Source: an uncultured Marvinbryantia sp. (GTDB taxonomy: Bacteria; Bacillota; Clostridia; Lachnospirales; Lachnospiraceae). From it: a stretch of 64,000 nt of DNA. This document shows, piece by piece, positions 26,202 through 35,378 of the stretch. Every line of letters begins with the position of its first letter. The first letter of the stretch is position 1. Position numbers and translations under genes: made by a program. The notes under the pieces were generated by a model, which searched no databases, had not been told where the DNA came from, and saw nothing but the letters and a program-made list of their open reading frames with translations. The stretch is taken from NCBI RefSeq assembly GCF_905201705.1, contig NZ_CAJKOX010000005.1:82493-146492 (forward strand), given 5' to 3'.

Positions 26202-27527
26202 ATGTTATTCTTATCTATTGATTTTGGCACATCGGCTGTAAAATTATCCGTTCTTGATGAAAAAGGCGTCATCAAGTGTCAGTCAACGCAGACTTACCCT
26301 TATATTATGCTGCCCGGCGAAAAAGTGGAACTGTCTCCGGAGCGTCTTTTGTCTGCCCTCTGTACAGCCGCATCACAGCTTGACCCGTGCGCATTGTCCC
26401 GGATATCCTTTATCTGTTACGATACCTTTTCCCCCTCTCTGGTATTCATGGACAGAAACGGCGAGCTTGTTTACCCTAATATCATTACGCATCTTGACCG
26501 CAGAAGCCGCGCACAGTCAGAATATATCCAAAAAGCGATCGGCAAAGATACCTACCTGAAAATAGCCGGTATTTATCCTTTTACCGGCGGCTGCTCTGCT
26601 ATGACCCTGCTCTGGTTTCAGGAGAATGAACCGGAGGTTCTGCGCAGAGTTTATAAAATCGGCCATCTCACTACATTTTTGCACAAAAAATTAACCGGGC
26701 TCTGGATGATCGATCTTGTAAACGCCTCCATGCTCGGATTATATGAAACTACCTCACAGACCGGATGGTCTGCGCAGCTTTTATCTGAATTTCACATGAA
26801 TCCGGACTGGTTTCCGGACATCCATGTCCCAGGCACGCTATACGGAACCCTGCTTCCCGAAATGGCGCAAAAACTCGGCATTAAACCGGGTATTCCTGTG
26901 GCTGTCGGTACAAATGATGTTGCCTCCGCGCAGATGGGTGCCCATAACCTGCATTCCGGTCAGATGATGAACACTGCCGGAAGCAGCGAAATGATTAGTA
27001 TTCTGACAGACCGTCCCATTCCGGACCCTCATTACTATCTGCGCAATGCCGCTATTCCGGGGCTCTGGCAGATTTACGCAACGACTGCCGGCGGATTTGC
27101 ACTTGACTGGTACCGCAAACAATTTTGCCGCGAAATCCCCCGGGAAGAATTTTACACACACTATCTGGAGCAGACACTAAAGACCCAGGTGGACCGTTCC
27201 GGCGTCTCCTTTGCTCCGTATTTAACCGGCGACCGCCAGAGTCTCACGCCCAAAACCGCTTCCTGGCATGGGCTTACTCTGTCCACCACCCGGGAGGAGA
27301 TGCTGTATGCCATGCTCAGAAGTATGCAGGGCGTTCTCTACGATACCGTAGAGCTGGCAAAAAATGTAATCCCCCTGGACAATGTTATAAAGATATCTGG
27401 CGGTATGGTAACGCCCTCCTATCTGAAGCTTAAAGAAGCATCCTTCCCCGGCTATCAGTTTCAGCGCGTCGACCATTGCCCGCTTCTGGGAAATGCAGCG
27501 CTGGTTGCATACCAAAATCAACTTTAA
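26202..27527 (+). CDS. FGGY family carbohydrate kinase
   Basis: The 441-residue protein has the actin-fold phosphate loop SIDFGTSAVKLSVLDEKG at its start and a second ATP-binding segment with ISGGMVTPSYLKL near its end; GTNDVASAQMGAHN lies in the middle. It resembles xylulokinase/gluconokinase-like members but the sugar cannot be assigned. AGAGGAG precedes the ATG at 26202; the frame from 26163 has no site. The shared operator suggests IclR control together with the catabolic operon. Confidence 0.88.
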   Translation: MLFLSIDFGTSAVKLSVLDEKGVIKCQSTQTYPYIMLPGEKVELSPERLLSALCTAASQLDPCALSRISFICYDTFSPSLVFMDRNGELVYPNIITHLDRRSRAQSEYIQKAIGKDTYLKIAGIYPFTGGCSAMTLLWFQENEPEVLRRVYKIGHLTTFLHKKLTGLWMIDLVNASMLGLYETTSQTGWSAQLLSEFHMNPDWFPDIHVPGTLYGTLLPEMAQKLGIKPGIPVAVGTNDVASAQMGAHNLHSGQMMNTAGSSEMISILTDRPIPDPHYYLRNAAIPGLWQIYATTAGGFALDWYRKQFCREIPREEFYTHYLEQTLKTQVDRSGVSFAPYLTGDRQSLTPKTASWHGLTLSTTREEMLYAMLRSMQGVLYDTVELAKNVIPLDNVIKISGGMVTPSYLKLKEASFPGYQFQRVDHCPLLGNAALVAYQNQL

Positions 27528-27553
27528 CTGTATTGCCCGATGCACAAAAAGCA

Positions 27554-27576
27554 GGCGGGGCCGTCAATGCCCCGCC
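27554..27576. terminator. GC-rich hairpin between convergent genes
   Basis: GGCGGGGC and GCCCCGCC pair around a 7-base loop, the same stem as at 12002-12024. It lies between the converging FGGY kinase and glpK and probably terminates both. Confidence 0.65.
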
Positions 27577-27582
27577 ACTTCA

Positions 27583-29085
27583 TCATGCCTGTTCTTCCTT
27601 CGCCCATCCATAGGCATATTTCACAGCTTTCTTCCAGCCCTTGATGCGCTTTTGGCGCTCCTCCCCGGATATTTCCGGCTCGAAGGTGCAGTCGATATTC
27701 CAGTTTTTCAGCACGTCTTCCTTAGATTTCCAATAGCCCACAGCAAGCCCCGCCAGGTAAGCCGCGCCCATTGCCGTCGTCTCAACACATTTCGGACGAT
27801 TTACCGGCGCCCCCGTGATATCCGCCTGCGTCTGCATGAGGAAATTGTTGGAGCTCGCGCCGCCATCCACCTTGAGCGACGTCAGCTCAATGCCAGAATC
27901 CGCTTTCATTGCTTCCAGTACATCCTGCACCTGATACGCCAGAGAATCGAGTGTCGCACGGATGATGTGATATTTGTTGACGCCGCGCGTGATGCCGACG
28001 ATCGTCCCCCTGGCATACTGATCCCAGTAGGGCGCGCCAAGTCCGGTAAACGCCGGAACCACATAGCAGCCGTTGGTGTCCTTCACCTTATTTGCCATAT
28101 ACTCCGAATCCTCGGCGGAATCAATCAGGCGCATCTCATCGCGCAGCCACTGGATCGCCGCGCCTGCCACGAAAATAGACCCTTCCAGCGCATAATTTAC
28201 CTTGCCATCCAGTCCCCAGGCGATGGTCGTCACCAGACCGTTTTTGGAAAATACCGGCTTTTCCCCGGTGTTCATCAGCAGGAAACAGCCTGTCCCGTAG
28301 GTATTTTTCGCCTCTCCGGGCGTAAAACAGGTCTGCCCGAAGAGCGCTGCCTGCTGGTCGCCCGCCGCCCCGGCGATCGGGATCGGCCCGCCGAGAAATA
28401 CCGGATCCGCCATGCCGTACACCGCGCTGGACGGCATCGGCTTCGGCAGCATACACTTCGGAATATCCAGCTCCCTCAAAATATCGTCATCCCACTGCAG
28501 CGTGTTAATATTGAACAGCATCGTGCGGGCAGCGTTTGAATAATCCGTCACATGCACCGCACCCTTCGTCAGCTTCCAGATCAGCCATGTCTCCACCGTG
28601 CCGAACAGCAGCTCGCCGTTCTCTGCACGCTCCCTGACACCTTCCACATTATCCAGGATCCATTTGATCTTCGTTGCGGAAAAATAGGCGTCAATAACCA
28701 GCCCTGTTTTCTGGCGAAAACTCTCCTCCAGGCCTTTTTCTTTCAGAGAATCGCAGTATTCCGATGTCCGACGGCACTGCCAGACGATTGCGTGATACAC
28801 CGGAACTCCGGTATTTTTATCCCACACGATCGCCGTCTCGCGCTGATTCGTGATGCCGATTGCGGCGATGTCCTCCGCCTCCGCGCCGATCCTGCTCATC
28901 GCCTCCACTGCGACTCCGAGCTGGCTGGACCAGATTTCATCCGCATCGTGCTCCACCCATCCGGGCTTCGGAAAATACTGTGTAAACTCGCGCTGCGCAA
29001 CGCTGCACATCTCACCCTTTTCATTAAATAGAATGCAGCGGTTGCTGGTAGTCCCCGCATCCAACGCCATAATATACTTACCCAT
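27583..29085 (-). CDS. glpK: Glycerol kinase
   Basis: At 500 residues, with DAGTTSNRCILFNEKG, ITNQRETAIVWDKNTG, WILDNVEG and GGIPIAGAAGDQQAALFGQ-like segments, this is a standard glycerol kinase of the FGGY family. It makes glycerol-3-phosphate from glycerol and ATP in the cytosol. There is no glpF or glpD next to it. A TATAAT-like -10 (29118-29113) is visible upstream, with a weak -35. Confidence 0.95.
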   Translation of the reverse strand: MGKYIMALDAGTTSNRCILFNEKGEMCSVAQREFTQYFPKPGWVEHDADEIWSSQLGVAVEAMSRIGAEAEDIAAIGITNQRETAIVWDKNTGVPVYHAIVWQCRRTSEYCDSLKEKGLEESFRQKTGLVIDAYFSATKIKWILDNVEGVRERAENGELLFGTVETWLIWKLTKGAVHVTDYSNAARTMLFNINTLQWDDDILRELDIPKCMLPKPMPSSAVYGMADPVFLGGPIPIAGAAGDQQAALFGQTCFTPGEAKNTYGTGCFLLMNTGEKPVFSKNGLVTTIAWGLDGKVNYALEGSIFVAGAAIQWLRDEMRLIDSAEDSEYMANKVKDTNGCYVVPAFTGLGAPYWDQYARGTIVGITRGVNKYHIIRATLDSLAYQVQDVLEAMKADSGIELTSLKVDGGASSNNFLMQTQADITGAPVNRPKCVETTAMGAAYLAGLAVGYWKSKEDVLKNWNIDCTFEPEISGEERQKRIKGWKKAVKYAYGWAKEEQA

Positions 29086-29229
29086 AAGACTTGTCGTTCC
29101 TCTCGTTTTTTAATTATAGAATAACCCGGATTGCGCTTCATTGCAACCAGGGATTTTCCGGACCTGCAGGACCTGCCGCCGGCAGCTCTCTTCGGATGCA
29201 TGGCAACAAAAAAAGACAGCCGCCCCTGC

Positions 29230-29902
29230 AAAGCAATCTATCTTCTCGCATCCCCGCATTATGCGGAAGCTACCAGCCCACTCTGCAGCAGTTCTGTCCC
29301 CGGTATCCGATTATCAAAGCCGACGCCGTTCACCCTGATATTCCCTATGCGCTGAACCGGCTGTCCGAAACCGCTTATGAAAAAGAGACTGACGTACTTC
29401 AGCATTCCTATACACAAATCATCCTTGCAAGAGCCATGCCGCATTTCAGTTTTACTGAAAAAAGCTCTGTCGGCAGCAACGATATGATCTATCGTACCGT
29501 CGCCTATATTGCAGGACATTTTACAGAGGAAATCACGCTTTCCGGAATGGCAAAAGCGCTTGGATACAGCCCTGCGCGCTTTCCGGCGTATTTTCCAAAA
29601 CATTTCACACCAATTTCAACGGCTATCTCAACGATGTCCGCCTTGATTACGTATGCCATCTGCTCCGTCACACGGACCAGAGCATCACAGAAGCCTATGA
29701 AAACGCCGGTTTTTCCAGCCAGCGTACCTTTAACCGCGTTTTCCAGGAGCGCTTCCGCATGACGCCGCGGGAATACCGGCGGCTGAATCAGGCGGCGCCC
29801 TCCGGAGAGCATACAGTATCCCCACAAGGGCAATGGGCGGTGCGCCTTTTATTACATTCGGAGAATTTACAGGGTTGTGCGGACGGAAAAGAAAGTCTAT
29901 AA
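29230..29902 (+). pseudogene. Decayed AraC family regulator
   Basis: Frame 1 reads a sensor-domain end and first helix-turn-helix (IIKADAVHPDIPYALNRL, YRTVAYIAGHFTEEITLSG, MAKALGYSPARF), then loses homology. From about 29580 another frame continues the family sequence (FHTNFNGYLNDVRLDYVCHL, ENAGFSSQRTFNRVF, RMTPREYRRL) to a stop at 29900-29902. Restoring one T near 29580 (CGCTTT-CCGG) rejoins the two halves as RFSGVFSKTFHT, so a one-base deletion is likely. The N-terminal part is also truncated or shifted, and no start codon with a ribosome site is visible. The 5' boundary given is approximate. Confidence 0.75.
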
Positions 29903-29943
29903 TATCAGAATAAGGATATTATGCAGCAGAAGGAGGTGTCCGT

Positions 29944-31653
29944 GTGGCAAAAACAATAGGAATCGGAATCCAGGATTTTGAAAAAATAATTACCCGGAAT
30001 GTATTTTATATAGACAAAACGCTGTTTATCAAAAAATGGTGGGAATCTATGGACGATGTGACATTAATCACCCGCCCGCGCCGTTTTGGAAAAACACTTA
30101 CCATGAGCATGGTGGAGCATTTCTTCTCCGTCGAATATGCCGGCAGCAAATTATTCGAAAACACAAATATCTGGAAAGATTGCGCCTGCCGGACACTGCA
30201 GGGTACGTATCCGGTGATATCTTTAAGCTTCGCCGATATTAAAGAGGTGTCCTATGAACAGGCGCGGAAAAAAATCTGCGAATCCATAATAGATATCTAT
30301 AACAAGTATGCTTTTCTTGCCGGAGACGATACCTTAGGGGAAAAGGAAAAAACATACTACAACGCGCTCTCCTCAGACAGCGATGATGCCGCAATTACGA
30401 TTTCTCTGCGCAGAATGTCCGAATATCTGTATCGCAGATATCGAAAAAAAGCCATCATTCTTCTGGACGAATATGACACTCCCATGCAGGAAGCTTATGT
30501 AAATGGATATTGTGAAAAACTGGCGGCTTTTACCCGCAGTTTATTTAATGCCACATTTAAGGGAAACCCTTATCTGGAGCGCGCAATTATGACCGGAATC
30601 ACGCGGGTCAGCCGGGAGTCTATCTTCTCTGACCTGAACAATCTGGAAATTATAACAACCACTTCCGATAAGTATGAAGACTGCTTTGGTTTTACGGAGG
30701 AAGAGGTTTTTTCCGCATTGGACGAATATTGTCTCTCTGACAAAAAAGAAGAAGTGAAAGACTGGTACGACGGTTTTATATTTGGGCATAAAGCAGACAT
30801 TTACAATCCGTGGTCCATTATCAATTTTCTGGACAAACAGCAGTTTTCTCCCTATTGGGCGAATACCAGCAGCAACAGTCTGGCAGGAAAGCTGATACGC
30901 GAAGGTACCAAACAGGTAAAGGACTCTTTTCAGCAGCTACTGGATGGCGGTTCCATCTGGACAGAAATTGATGAACAGATTGTATATAATCAGCTTAATC
31001 TGGATGAAAGCGCAATCTGGAGCCTGCTTCTGGCAAGCGGCTATCTCCGGGTAAAAAACCGCAGAACAGAAAAAACGGCATACTCCGGCTGGAGGCAAGT
31101 CTACGAGCTGGAAATTACCAATTATGAAACGAAAATCATGTTCCGGAATATGGTAAAAGGATGGTTTGCCTCCTCCGCATCAAATTATAATGATTTTATC
31201 AAAGGGCTTCTGGCAGATGATCTGAAGGCGATGAATGCCTACATGAACCGCATCACAAAAACAACCTTCAGCTATTTTGACAGCGGAAACCGCCCCTCGG
31301 AGGAAAGTGAACCGGAACGCTTCTATCACGGCTTTGTACTCGGACTGATGGTGACGCTGGAAGACCGTTACATCATTACCTCCAACCGTGAAAGCGGCTT
31401 CGGCAGATATGATGTTCTCATGGAACCGCGGAATGCGCAGGACGCCGGCATTATCATGGAATTCAAGGTGCAGGACCCGGAGGATGAAAAAACGTTAGCC
31501 GACACCGTAAAAGCTGCTCTGCAGCAGATTGAGGATAAAGAATATACCTCTGTGCTGGAAGCCAGAGGGATACCGCAGAGCCGGATCCGGAAATATGGCT
31601 TTGCCTTCAGGGGAAAAACCGTGCTGATTGGAAGCCCGCTTTATTCCCTGTAA
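29944..31653 (+). CDS. AAA-ATPase-like / PD-(D/E)XK nuclease-like protein
   Basis: The 569-residue protein has an N-terminal AAA-ATPase-like domain (GIGIQDFEKIITRNVFYIDK, P-loop RRFGKTLTM, Walker B IILLDEYDTPM) and a C-terminal nuclease-like domain (GRYDVLMEP followed by GIIMEFKVQD, the D...ExK pattern). This architecture (AAA-ATPase_like plus DUF1703/PDDEXK_9) is common and often multicopy in gut Clostridia and Bacteroidetes; its role is not established. The GTG start has AAGGAGG eight bases ahead. It stands alone. Confidence 0.85.
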   Translation: MAKTIGIGIQDFEKIITRNVFYIDKTLFIKKWWESMDDVTLITRPRRFGKTLTMSMVEHFFSVEYAGSKLFENTNIWKDCACRTLQGTYPVISLSFADIKEVSYEQARKKICESIIDIYNKYAFLAGDDTLGEKEKTYYNALSSDSDDAAITISLRRMSEYLYRRYRKKAIILLDEYDTPMQEAYVNGYCEKLAAFTRSLFNATFKGNPYLERAIMTGITRVSRESIFSDLNNLEIITTTSDKYEDCFGFTEEEVFSALDEYCLSDKKEEVKDWYDGFIFGHKADIYNPWSIINFLDKQQFSPYWANTSSNSLAGKLIREGTKQVKDSFQQLLDGGSIWTEIDEQIVYNQLNLDESAIWSLLLASGYLRVKNRRTEKTAYSGWRQVYELEITNYETKIMFRNMVKGWFASSASNYNDFIKGLLADDLKAMNAYMNRITKTTFSYFDSGNRPSEESEPERFYHGFVLGLMVTLEDRYIITSNRESGFGRYDVLMEPRNAQDAGIIMEFKVQDPEDEKTLADTVKAALQQIEDKEYTSVLEARGIPQSRIRKYGFAFRGKTVLIGSPLYSL

Positions 31654-31664
31654 AGCAAATATTC

Positions 31665-31709
31665 GCATTCCACCGCTTAATGCCCTGCGCACCTTAAGCG
31701 TGGGAATGC
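31665..31709. terminator. Convergent hairpin
   Basis: GCATTCCACCGCTTAA (31665-31680) pairs with TTAAGCGTGGGAATGC (31694-31709) with two mismatches around a 13-base loop, between the AAA-nuclease gene and degV, which converge. Confidence 0.6.
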
Positions 31710-32564
31710 TTATCCGCGTTCAATAAATAGCACGCCCAGCGTTCCCGGTCCGCAGTGGCTGGAAATGACGCTGCCGGCTCTTGTCACAAGTATTTCTTCA
31801 AATATTCCCATTTCTTTCAGATGCCGGCAGACCAGCTCCACAATTTCCGCGCTGCATCCGGAGTGGGTAACAAACACCCGGTTTCTTCTGGCATTTAAAA
31901 GCTGCGGCTTCAGATCGTCCGTATAGCTCAGCAGAACCTTCTCCATTTTTCCGCGATATTTCCGGTCCGCCTGCATCTCCCCATTGGAAACGACAATCCG
32001 GGGATGCAGCTTCAGAGCGCCCCCTGCCAGCGCTGTAACGCTGCCGCACCTGCCGCCTCTCTGCAGATAGATTAACGTATCGACAACGAAGCTTGCCCTC
32101 ACACACGGTCTCAGCTTCTGAATCTGCGCGACAATTTCTACCGCCGCTCTGCCCTCCAACGCCATAGTTGCCGCTTCCAGTACAAGCAGTCCCACTCCGG
32201 TGGACAGATTTTCTGAATCCACCACAAAAACACGCTCCTCCATATCCAGTTCCTTGGCGGCAAGCCGCATCACATTGGCGGTGGTGGACATCTTTTCCGA
32301 AATGGAAAAGCAGACTATCTCACTGCCATCCGAGCCGCACTTCTGCAGAAGCTGCATGGTTTCCGTTATGGAAGGCGCCGACGTGCCCGGCACGGAGCGG
32401 TTCTCATCCGCCCACCGATAAATTTCATCCGGGCTGATATTAATGCCGTCCAGACATTCCCGCTCTCCCAGAATCACATGCAGCGGCAAAATCTGTATCT
32501 TATATTTTTCAATCAGTTCTTTTGATAAATCGCAGGTACTGTCCGATATAATCTTTACACTCAT
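31710..32564 (-). CDS. DegV family fatty-acid-binding protein
   Basis: The 284-residue protein opens with VKIISDSTCDLSKELIEKY and has PGTSAPSITE, VDSENLSTGVGLLVLEA and VDTLIYLQRGGRCG, the DegV pattern. DegV/FakB proteins hold a fatty acid for the FakA kinase in cells that take up exogenous fatty acids. Whether this copy is FakB is not shown; no fakA is in the window. If it is, it would be relevant to the broken fabG-fabF region at 40.8 kb. Confidence 0.9.
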   Translation of the reverse strand: MSVKIISDSTCDLSKELIEKYKIQILPLHVILGERECLDGINISPDEIYRWADENRSVPGTSAPSITETMQLLQKCGSDGSEIVCFSISEKMSTTANVMRLAAKELDMEERVFVVDSENLSTGVGLLVLEAATMALEGRAAVEIVAQIQKLRPCVRASFVVDTLIYLQRGGRCGSVTALAGGALKLHPRIVVSNGEMQADRKYRGKMEKVLLSYTDDLKPQLLNARRNRVFVTHSGCSAEIVELVCRHLKEMGIFEEILVTRAGSVISSHCGPGTLGVLFIERG

Positions 32565-32646
32565 TATTTTCTCCTTAACGTTTTCCTTTCCCGGATGTCT
32601 CCGTTTCTATCCTTTATTGTTAATTTCAGGCTTTCGAAATATTTTA

Positions 32647-32779
32647 TTACTGTTCACTCCGTTCGCAGTAACCTTCGCAAATCCATTTAAAATTCGCTTC
32701 GCGAATGGGATTTGCTCACACTTGAATCACATTCTCACGCCTCAAACAGCAAGTGTTTGAGGCTGACGTGAGCAGTAAC
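32647..32779. repeat. Dispersed palindromic intergenic element, long copy
   Basis: The element is bounded by TTACTGTTCAC and GTGAGCAGTAA, which are near-perfect inverted repeats. Inside are two hairpins: GCAAATCC/GGATTTGC enclosing ATTCGC-TTC-GCGAAT (32677-32715) and CCTCAAACA/TGTTTGAGG (32740-32762 region). Related copies lie at 47889-47942 (inverted, left hairpin) and 56878-56930 (ends and right arm). No coding frame is present. It occupies most of the 327-base gap between degV and the dehydrogenase. Confidence 0.75.
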
Positions 32780-32891
32780 AATTCCCTACGGAACCGGTCA
32801 CCGGCAGCTCCCTTCGGATACACAGTAACGGAAAAACACCGCACGACAGGTTTCTCTGCCGTGCGGCGCACGCAATATTCCCGGCGCCCTG

Positions 32892-33848
32892 CTACGGAAT
32901 CAGATTTCTCTTCTCCCCGTGCAGAAATGCCTGGATATTCAAATATACCTCATCCATCAGACGGCTTCTTGCCTCGCGCGTTGCCCATGCAATATGCGGC
33001 GTTACGATCAGCTTTGTGCTGTCCTGTATCTCCAGAAGTGGATTTCCCGCTTTCATAGGCTCCGCCGAGATAACATCCAGCCCGGCTCCTGCAATAAGGT
33101 TTTCATTCAGTGCCGTGACAAGATCCCGCTCATTTACAATTGGTCCTCTCGCCACATTAATCAGAATCGCTTCCGGCTTCATTTTGCGGAACCGTTCGAT
33201 ATTCATCATATTTTCCGTTGCTGCGTTCAGCGGCGCGTGGATGGACACCACATCCGCCCGTGCAAGCAGCTCGTCCAAGGATACCGATTCATAGACGCTG
33301 TCCCTGTTCTTCCCGGAAGTAGAATAGTATATGATGTTGCAGCCAAACACCTGCGCGATCTGCGCCACACGCTTTCCGATCGCACCAAGCCCGATAATGC
33401 CCCAGGTCTTTCCCGCCAGCTCGGAAATTCTCCTGTCCATATGACAGAAAATATCACATTTTACATATTCGCCGGACTTTACATACTTATCATAATAATC
33501 CAGCTGTTCCAGCAGATACAGCGCCAGCGCAAAGGTATGCTGTGCAACGGAATCGGTCGAATACCCGCCCACGTTGGCTACCGCGATTCCCCTGCTGTCC
33601 GTATAAGCTTTGTCGATGATGTTGTATCCGGTGGCTGTAATGGCAATCATCTTCAGATTGGCAGCGCCCTCCAGCGTTTCCCGGTTCATCGGGACCTTGT
33701 TGACAATAATGATATCCGCATCCTTTACCTTTTCCGGCGTGTCTGTTGCGGTTGACTGGTCATACATCACCAGTTCTCCCAGATTCTCAAACTGCGTTAA
33801 ATCAATATCCTCTCCAAGGGAGCTGCGTTCCAGCATAACGATTTTCAT
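32892..33848 (-). CDS. D-2-hydroxyacid dehydrogenase (NAD)
   Basis: The 318-residue protein has the Rossmann motif GLGAIGKRVAQIAQVFG, the arginine region INVARGPIVNERDL, the glutamate in ISAEPM and the histidine in TPHIAWATREAR, the catalytic set of the D-isomer-specific dehydrogenases. It resembles glycerate/hydroxypyruvate reductases. It begins 13 bases after pgi and is likely co-transcribed. The substrate is not certain. Confidence 0.88.
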   Translation of the reverse strand: MKIVMLERSSLGEDIDLTQFENLGELVMYDQSTATDTPEKVKDADIIIVNKVPMNRETLEGAANLKMIAITATGYNIIDKAYTDSRGIAVANVGGYSTDSVAQHTFALALYLLEQLDYYDKYVKSGEYVKCDIFCHMDRRISELAGKTWGIIGLGAIGKRVAQIAQVFGCNIIYYSTSGKNRDSVYESVSLDELLARADVVSIHAPLNAATENMMNIERFRKMKPEAILINVARGPIVNERDLVTALNENLIAGAGLDVISAEPMKAGNPLLEIQDSTKLIVTPHIAWATREARSRLMDEVYLNIQAFLHGEKRNLIP

Positions 33849-33861
33849 GTTCCTGCGCTCC

Positions 33862-35211
33862 TTACAGGCGTTTCAGAAGTTCTTCACGCTCTTTTTCGTA
33901 TCCCGGCTTGCCAAGCAGCGCGAACATGTTCTTCTTGTAGCTCTCTACACCCGGCTGATTGAACGGATTTACGCCGAGGATGTAGCCGCTGACGCCGCAG
34001 GCAAACTCAAAGAAATAGAATAATTCGCCAAGTGTGTATTCATCCTGCCGCGGGATGTTTACCATCAGATTCGGCACGTTGCCGTCTGTATGCGCAAGGA
34101 TCGTTCCGTTCATTGCGCTCTTGTTTACAAAATCTACGGTCTTGCCCGCCAGATAATTCAGACCGTCCAGGTCCACCGGCTCCTCGCCGATCGTAATCTC
34201 GCACTGCGATTCCTCCACATTCAGAACCGTCTCAAACATGATGCGCGCGCCATCCTGGATGAACTGTCCCATGGAGTGAAGGTCGGTCGTCAGATCGACG
34301 GAAGCAGGGAAGATACCCTTCTGATCTTTTCCTTCGCTCTCGCCGTAGAGCTGTTTCCACCACTCGGAAACATAGTGCAGGCTCGGCTCATAGTTTGCAA
34401 GGATTTCCACCGATTTTCCTTTTCTGAGCAGGATGTTGCGTACCGCCGCATATTTCAGCGCGTCATTATCTGCAAAATCAGCCTCTAGCGCATGCTTTCT
34501 TCCTGCAGCCGCGCCCTCCATCAATTTATCAATATCCGCTCCGCTCACCGCAATCGGAAGCAGACCAACTGCAGTAAGAACAGAGAAACGTCCTCCTACA
34601 TCGTCCGGAACCACAAAGCTCTCGTATCCCTCTTCTGTTGCAAGTCCTTTTAACGCTCCTCTGGCTTTATCGGTCGTTGCATAGATACGCTTTGCAGCCT
34701 CTGCCTTGCCATATTTCTTTTCCAGCATTTCCTTGAATACACGGAAAGCAATCGCCGGCTCCGTGGTGGTTCCCGATTTTGAAATAATATTTACAGAGAA
34801 ATCTCTGTCTCCGATCACGTCGATCAGATGCTTCAGATACGTGCTGCTGATGCTGTTGCCCGCGAAATAAATTTCCGGTGTTTTGCGGATTTCCTTCGAA
34901 ACCGTGTTGTAGAAGCTGTGACGCAAAAATTCGATCGCCGCTCTCGCACCCAGATAAGAACCGCCAATACCGATAACGACCAGCACCTCGCTGTCGCTCT
35001 TGATTTTCTCGGCTGCCGCTTTAATTCTGGCAAATTCCTCTTTGTCATAGTCTACCGGAAGGTCGATCCATCCCAGGAAATCGTTGCCCGCGCCGGACTT
35101 AGACACCAGTGTCTCCTTCGCAAGCGCAACTGTTTTTTCCATACATGTCATCTCAGCATCGCTGATAAACTTCCCTGCTTTTGAATAATCGAACGTTACT
35201 CTGTTTCCCAT
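33862..35211 (-). CDS. pgi: Glucose-6-phosphate isomerase
   Basis: The 449-residue protein has the SIS-domain and PGI signatures: VIGIGGSYLGARAAIEFL, ISKSGTTTEPAIAFRV, DVGGRFSVLTAVGLLP and GVNPFNQPGVESYK. It interconverts glucose-6-phosphate and fructose-6-phosphate. AAGGAG lies upstream of the ATG. It is the first gene of a pair with the hydroxyacid dehydrogenase. Confidence 0.95.
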   Translation of the reverse strand: MGNRVTFDYSKAGKFISDAEMTCMEKTVALAKETLVSKSGAGNDFLGWIDLPVDYDKEEFARIKAAAEKIKSDSEVLVVIGIGGSYLGARAAIEFLRHSFYNTVSKEIRKTPEIYFAGNSISSTYLKHLIDVIGDRDFSVNIISKSGTTTEPAIAFRVFKEMLEKKYGKAEAAKRIYATTDKARGALKGLATEEGYESFVVPDDVGGRFSVLTAVGLLPIAVSGADIDKLMEGAAAGRKHALEADFADNDALKYAAVRNILLRKGKSVEILANYEPSLHYVSEWWKQLYGESEGKDQKGIFPASVDLTTDLHSMGQFIQDGARIMFETVLNVEESQCEITIGEEPVDLDGLNYLAGKTVDFVNKSAMNGTILAHTDGNVPNLMVNIPRQDEYTLGELFYFFEFACGVSGYILGVNPFNQPGVESYKKNMFALLGKPGYEKEREELLKRL

Positions 35212-35318
35212 TGTTATTCGCTCCTTTTCCTCATTTGGGCTTTGCCCTTCAATACGTTTATTTTATCAGACTGTACAAGAAATGTAAAGTGCATACCCAT
35301 AAAGCCGTGCGCTGCTTT

Positions 35319-35361
35319 TTCAAACAGACGGTGCAAGTTTACTTGCACACCGGCTGTTTTG
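35319..35361 (-). terminator. Terminator of the 35379-36176 gene
   Basis: On the minus strand AAACAGCCGGTGTGCAAG and CTTGCACCGTCTGTTT form a long stem with mismatches around TAAA, followed by GAAAAAG. It lies between the membrane-protein gene and pgi. Confidence 0.6.
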
Positions 35362-35378
35362 AAACAAGCAGCATACTT

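Noticed and set aside
27493..28539. 348-codon open frame on the plus strand inside glpK
   Set aside because: Antisense shadow of a clear glycerol kinase; composition is Arg/His-rich as expected from reversed codons.
29131..29355. Separate small gene upstream of the AraC remnant
   Set aside because: Several overlapping short frames, none with a ribosome site; more likely part of the decayed gene or spacer.
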